A stretch of DNA of 64,000 nucleotides, taken from contig NZ_CP068082.1 of NCBI RefSeq assembly GCF_016724845.1, positions 434,001 through 498,000 on the forward strand, read 5' to 3'. The DNA is from Sphingobacterium spiritivorum (GTDB lineage: Bacteria > Bacteroidota > Bacteroidia > Sphingobacteriales > Sphingobacteriaceae). Positions 63,678-64,000 of this stretch are shown here, in pieces. Under the pieces are notes generated by a model. The model did no database searches. It was not told the DNA's origin and was given only the letters and a program-made list of their open reading frames with translations. The stretch's first letter is position 1. Each line of letters starts with the position of its first letter. The position numbers and the translations under genes are program-made.

Positions 63678-64000
63678 ATGGGGATTTTTTCAAAAACCTG
63701 TGAGTATGCGCTTCGCGCAGTGATGTATATAGCTCAGTGCAGTCAGCAAGGAGAAAAGGTCGGCATACGGGAAATTGCAGAAGCGATCAAATCACCCGAA
63801 GCTTTTCTGGGAAAGATTCTGCAGCAACTCAGTAAAGAAGGACTGATCCGGTCAGCCAAAGGTCCGAACGGCGGCTTCTATATGACCCCGGAAGACACAA
63901 AACGACCACTGGCAGATATTGTAAGCAGTATTGACGGTGTGCAGCTGTTTGAAGGATGTGCAATGGGACTCGATTACTGCTCCAAGGAAAACCCCTGCCC
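63678..64000 (+). CDS. Rrf2-family transcriptional regulator (3' truncated by window end)
   Basis: 107 codons from ATG 63678 to the window edge. The N-terminal winged helix is typical (FSKTCEYALRAVMYIAQ, IREIAEAIKSPEAFLGKILQ, GLIRSAKGPNGGFYM). Three cysteines follow, C94, C101 and C107, spaced as in Fe-S Rrf2 proteins such as NsrR and IscR, so it probably carries an iron-sulfur cluster that reacts to nitric oxide or redox change. With the divergent group III hemoglobin this suggests NO-dependent control through the dyad upstream. The C-terminus is not in the window. Confidence 0.92.
   Translation, partial: MGIFSKTCEYALRAVMYIAQCSQQGEKVGIREIAEAIKSPEAFLGKILQQLSKEGLIRSAKGPNGGFYMTPEDTKRPLADIVSSIDGVQLFEGCAMGLDYCSKENPC

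Noticed and set aside
1-64000. tRNA, rRNA, insertion sequences, integrases, prophage or attachment sites
   Set aside because: Looked for by eye on both strands; nothing with the needed conserved parts was found. Tool-based search could still find a missed tRNA.

Overview
The window looks like a chromosomal segment of a Bacteroidota bacterium, most likely a Sphingobacteriaceae member close to Sphingobacterium. The grounds are five SusC/SusD pairs, three ECF sigma / FecR anti-sigma / SusC cascades, a gliding-motility-type C-terminal domain, many SPII lipoproteins, and promoter-like boxes of the Bacteroidota type (TTG or TTTG, then TAnnTTTG or TAnnTTTA). The species cannot be told from sequence alone. 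I saw no rRNA, tRNA, transposase, integrase or CRISPR array.

Layout. (1) 1-4849, +: the end of a SusC, a SusD and a Tat-type metallophosphoesterase. (2) 4931-15543, -: a tight seven-gene run of SusC, SusD, two DoxX-like membrane proteins, a periplasmic rhodanese, a CstB-like persulfide dioxygenase/rhodanese and an FAD oxidoreductase. A 27-codon leader ORF ending in a Cys/Met-rich tail lies at 15729-15812. I read this as SusCD-linked uptake and oxidation of a sulfur compound, under possible sulfur-amino-acid control. (3) 16217-19749, +: a siderophore-type TonB receptor and a PepSY membrane protein, then an A-rich gap with a candidate small RNA, a short Crp-like regulator and a DinB-fold protein. 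(4) 21617-30522, -: sigma, FecR, SusC, SusD and two endonuclease/exonuclease/phosphatase (EEP) lipoproteins, one of which has lost every catalytic residue. (5) 30780-33552: a WG-repeat-like protein and a zinc alcohol dehydrogenase. (6) 33901-42977, +: sigma, FecR, SusC, SusD, a zinc metallohydrolase lipoprotein and a DUF4302 lipoprotein, followed by an unassigned lipoprotein. (7) 44116-54579, -: sigma, FecR, SusC, SusD, a GH18-like protein without catalytic residues, a DUF1735-LamG lipoprotein and an active-looking GH18 endo-beta-N-acetylglucosaminidase. This matches the high-mannose N-glycan locus type known from Bacteroides thetaiotaomicron (BT3983-BT3987).

(8) 54680-55963, -: three tandem copies of a small cassette, each made of a promoter with identical geometry, a short leader, a tiny (or decayed) peptide ORF and a terminal hairpin. 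A 178-residue membrane protein lies between copies 1 and 2. (9) 56039-62085, -: three secreted proteins: a 1318-residue protein with 11 Ig-like repeats, an Ig/PKD-like protein sharing its C-terminal GKPH[LI]TI tail, and a protein with a gliding-motility-associated C-terminal domain. (10) 62750-64000: a group III truncated hemoglobin divergent from a cupin and an Rrf2-family regulator, with an imperfect dyad whose arms overlap both -7 boxes; this looks like a nitrosative-stress module.

The strongest candidates for something undescribed are the SusCD-linked persulfide operon with its Cys/Met leader ORF and the tandem promoter-peptide-hairpin cassettes.
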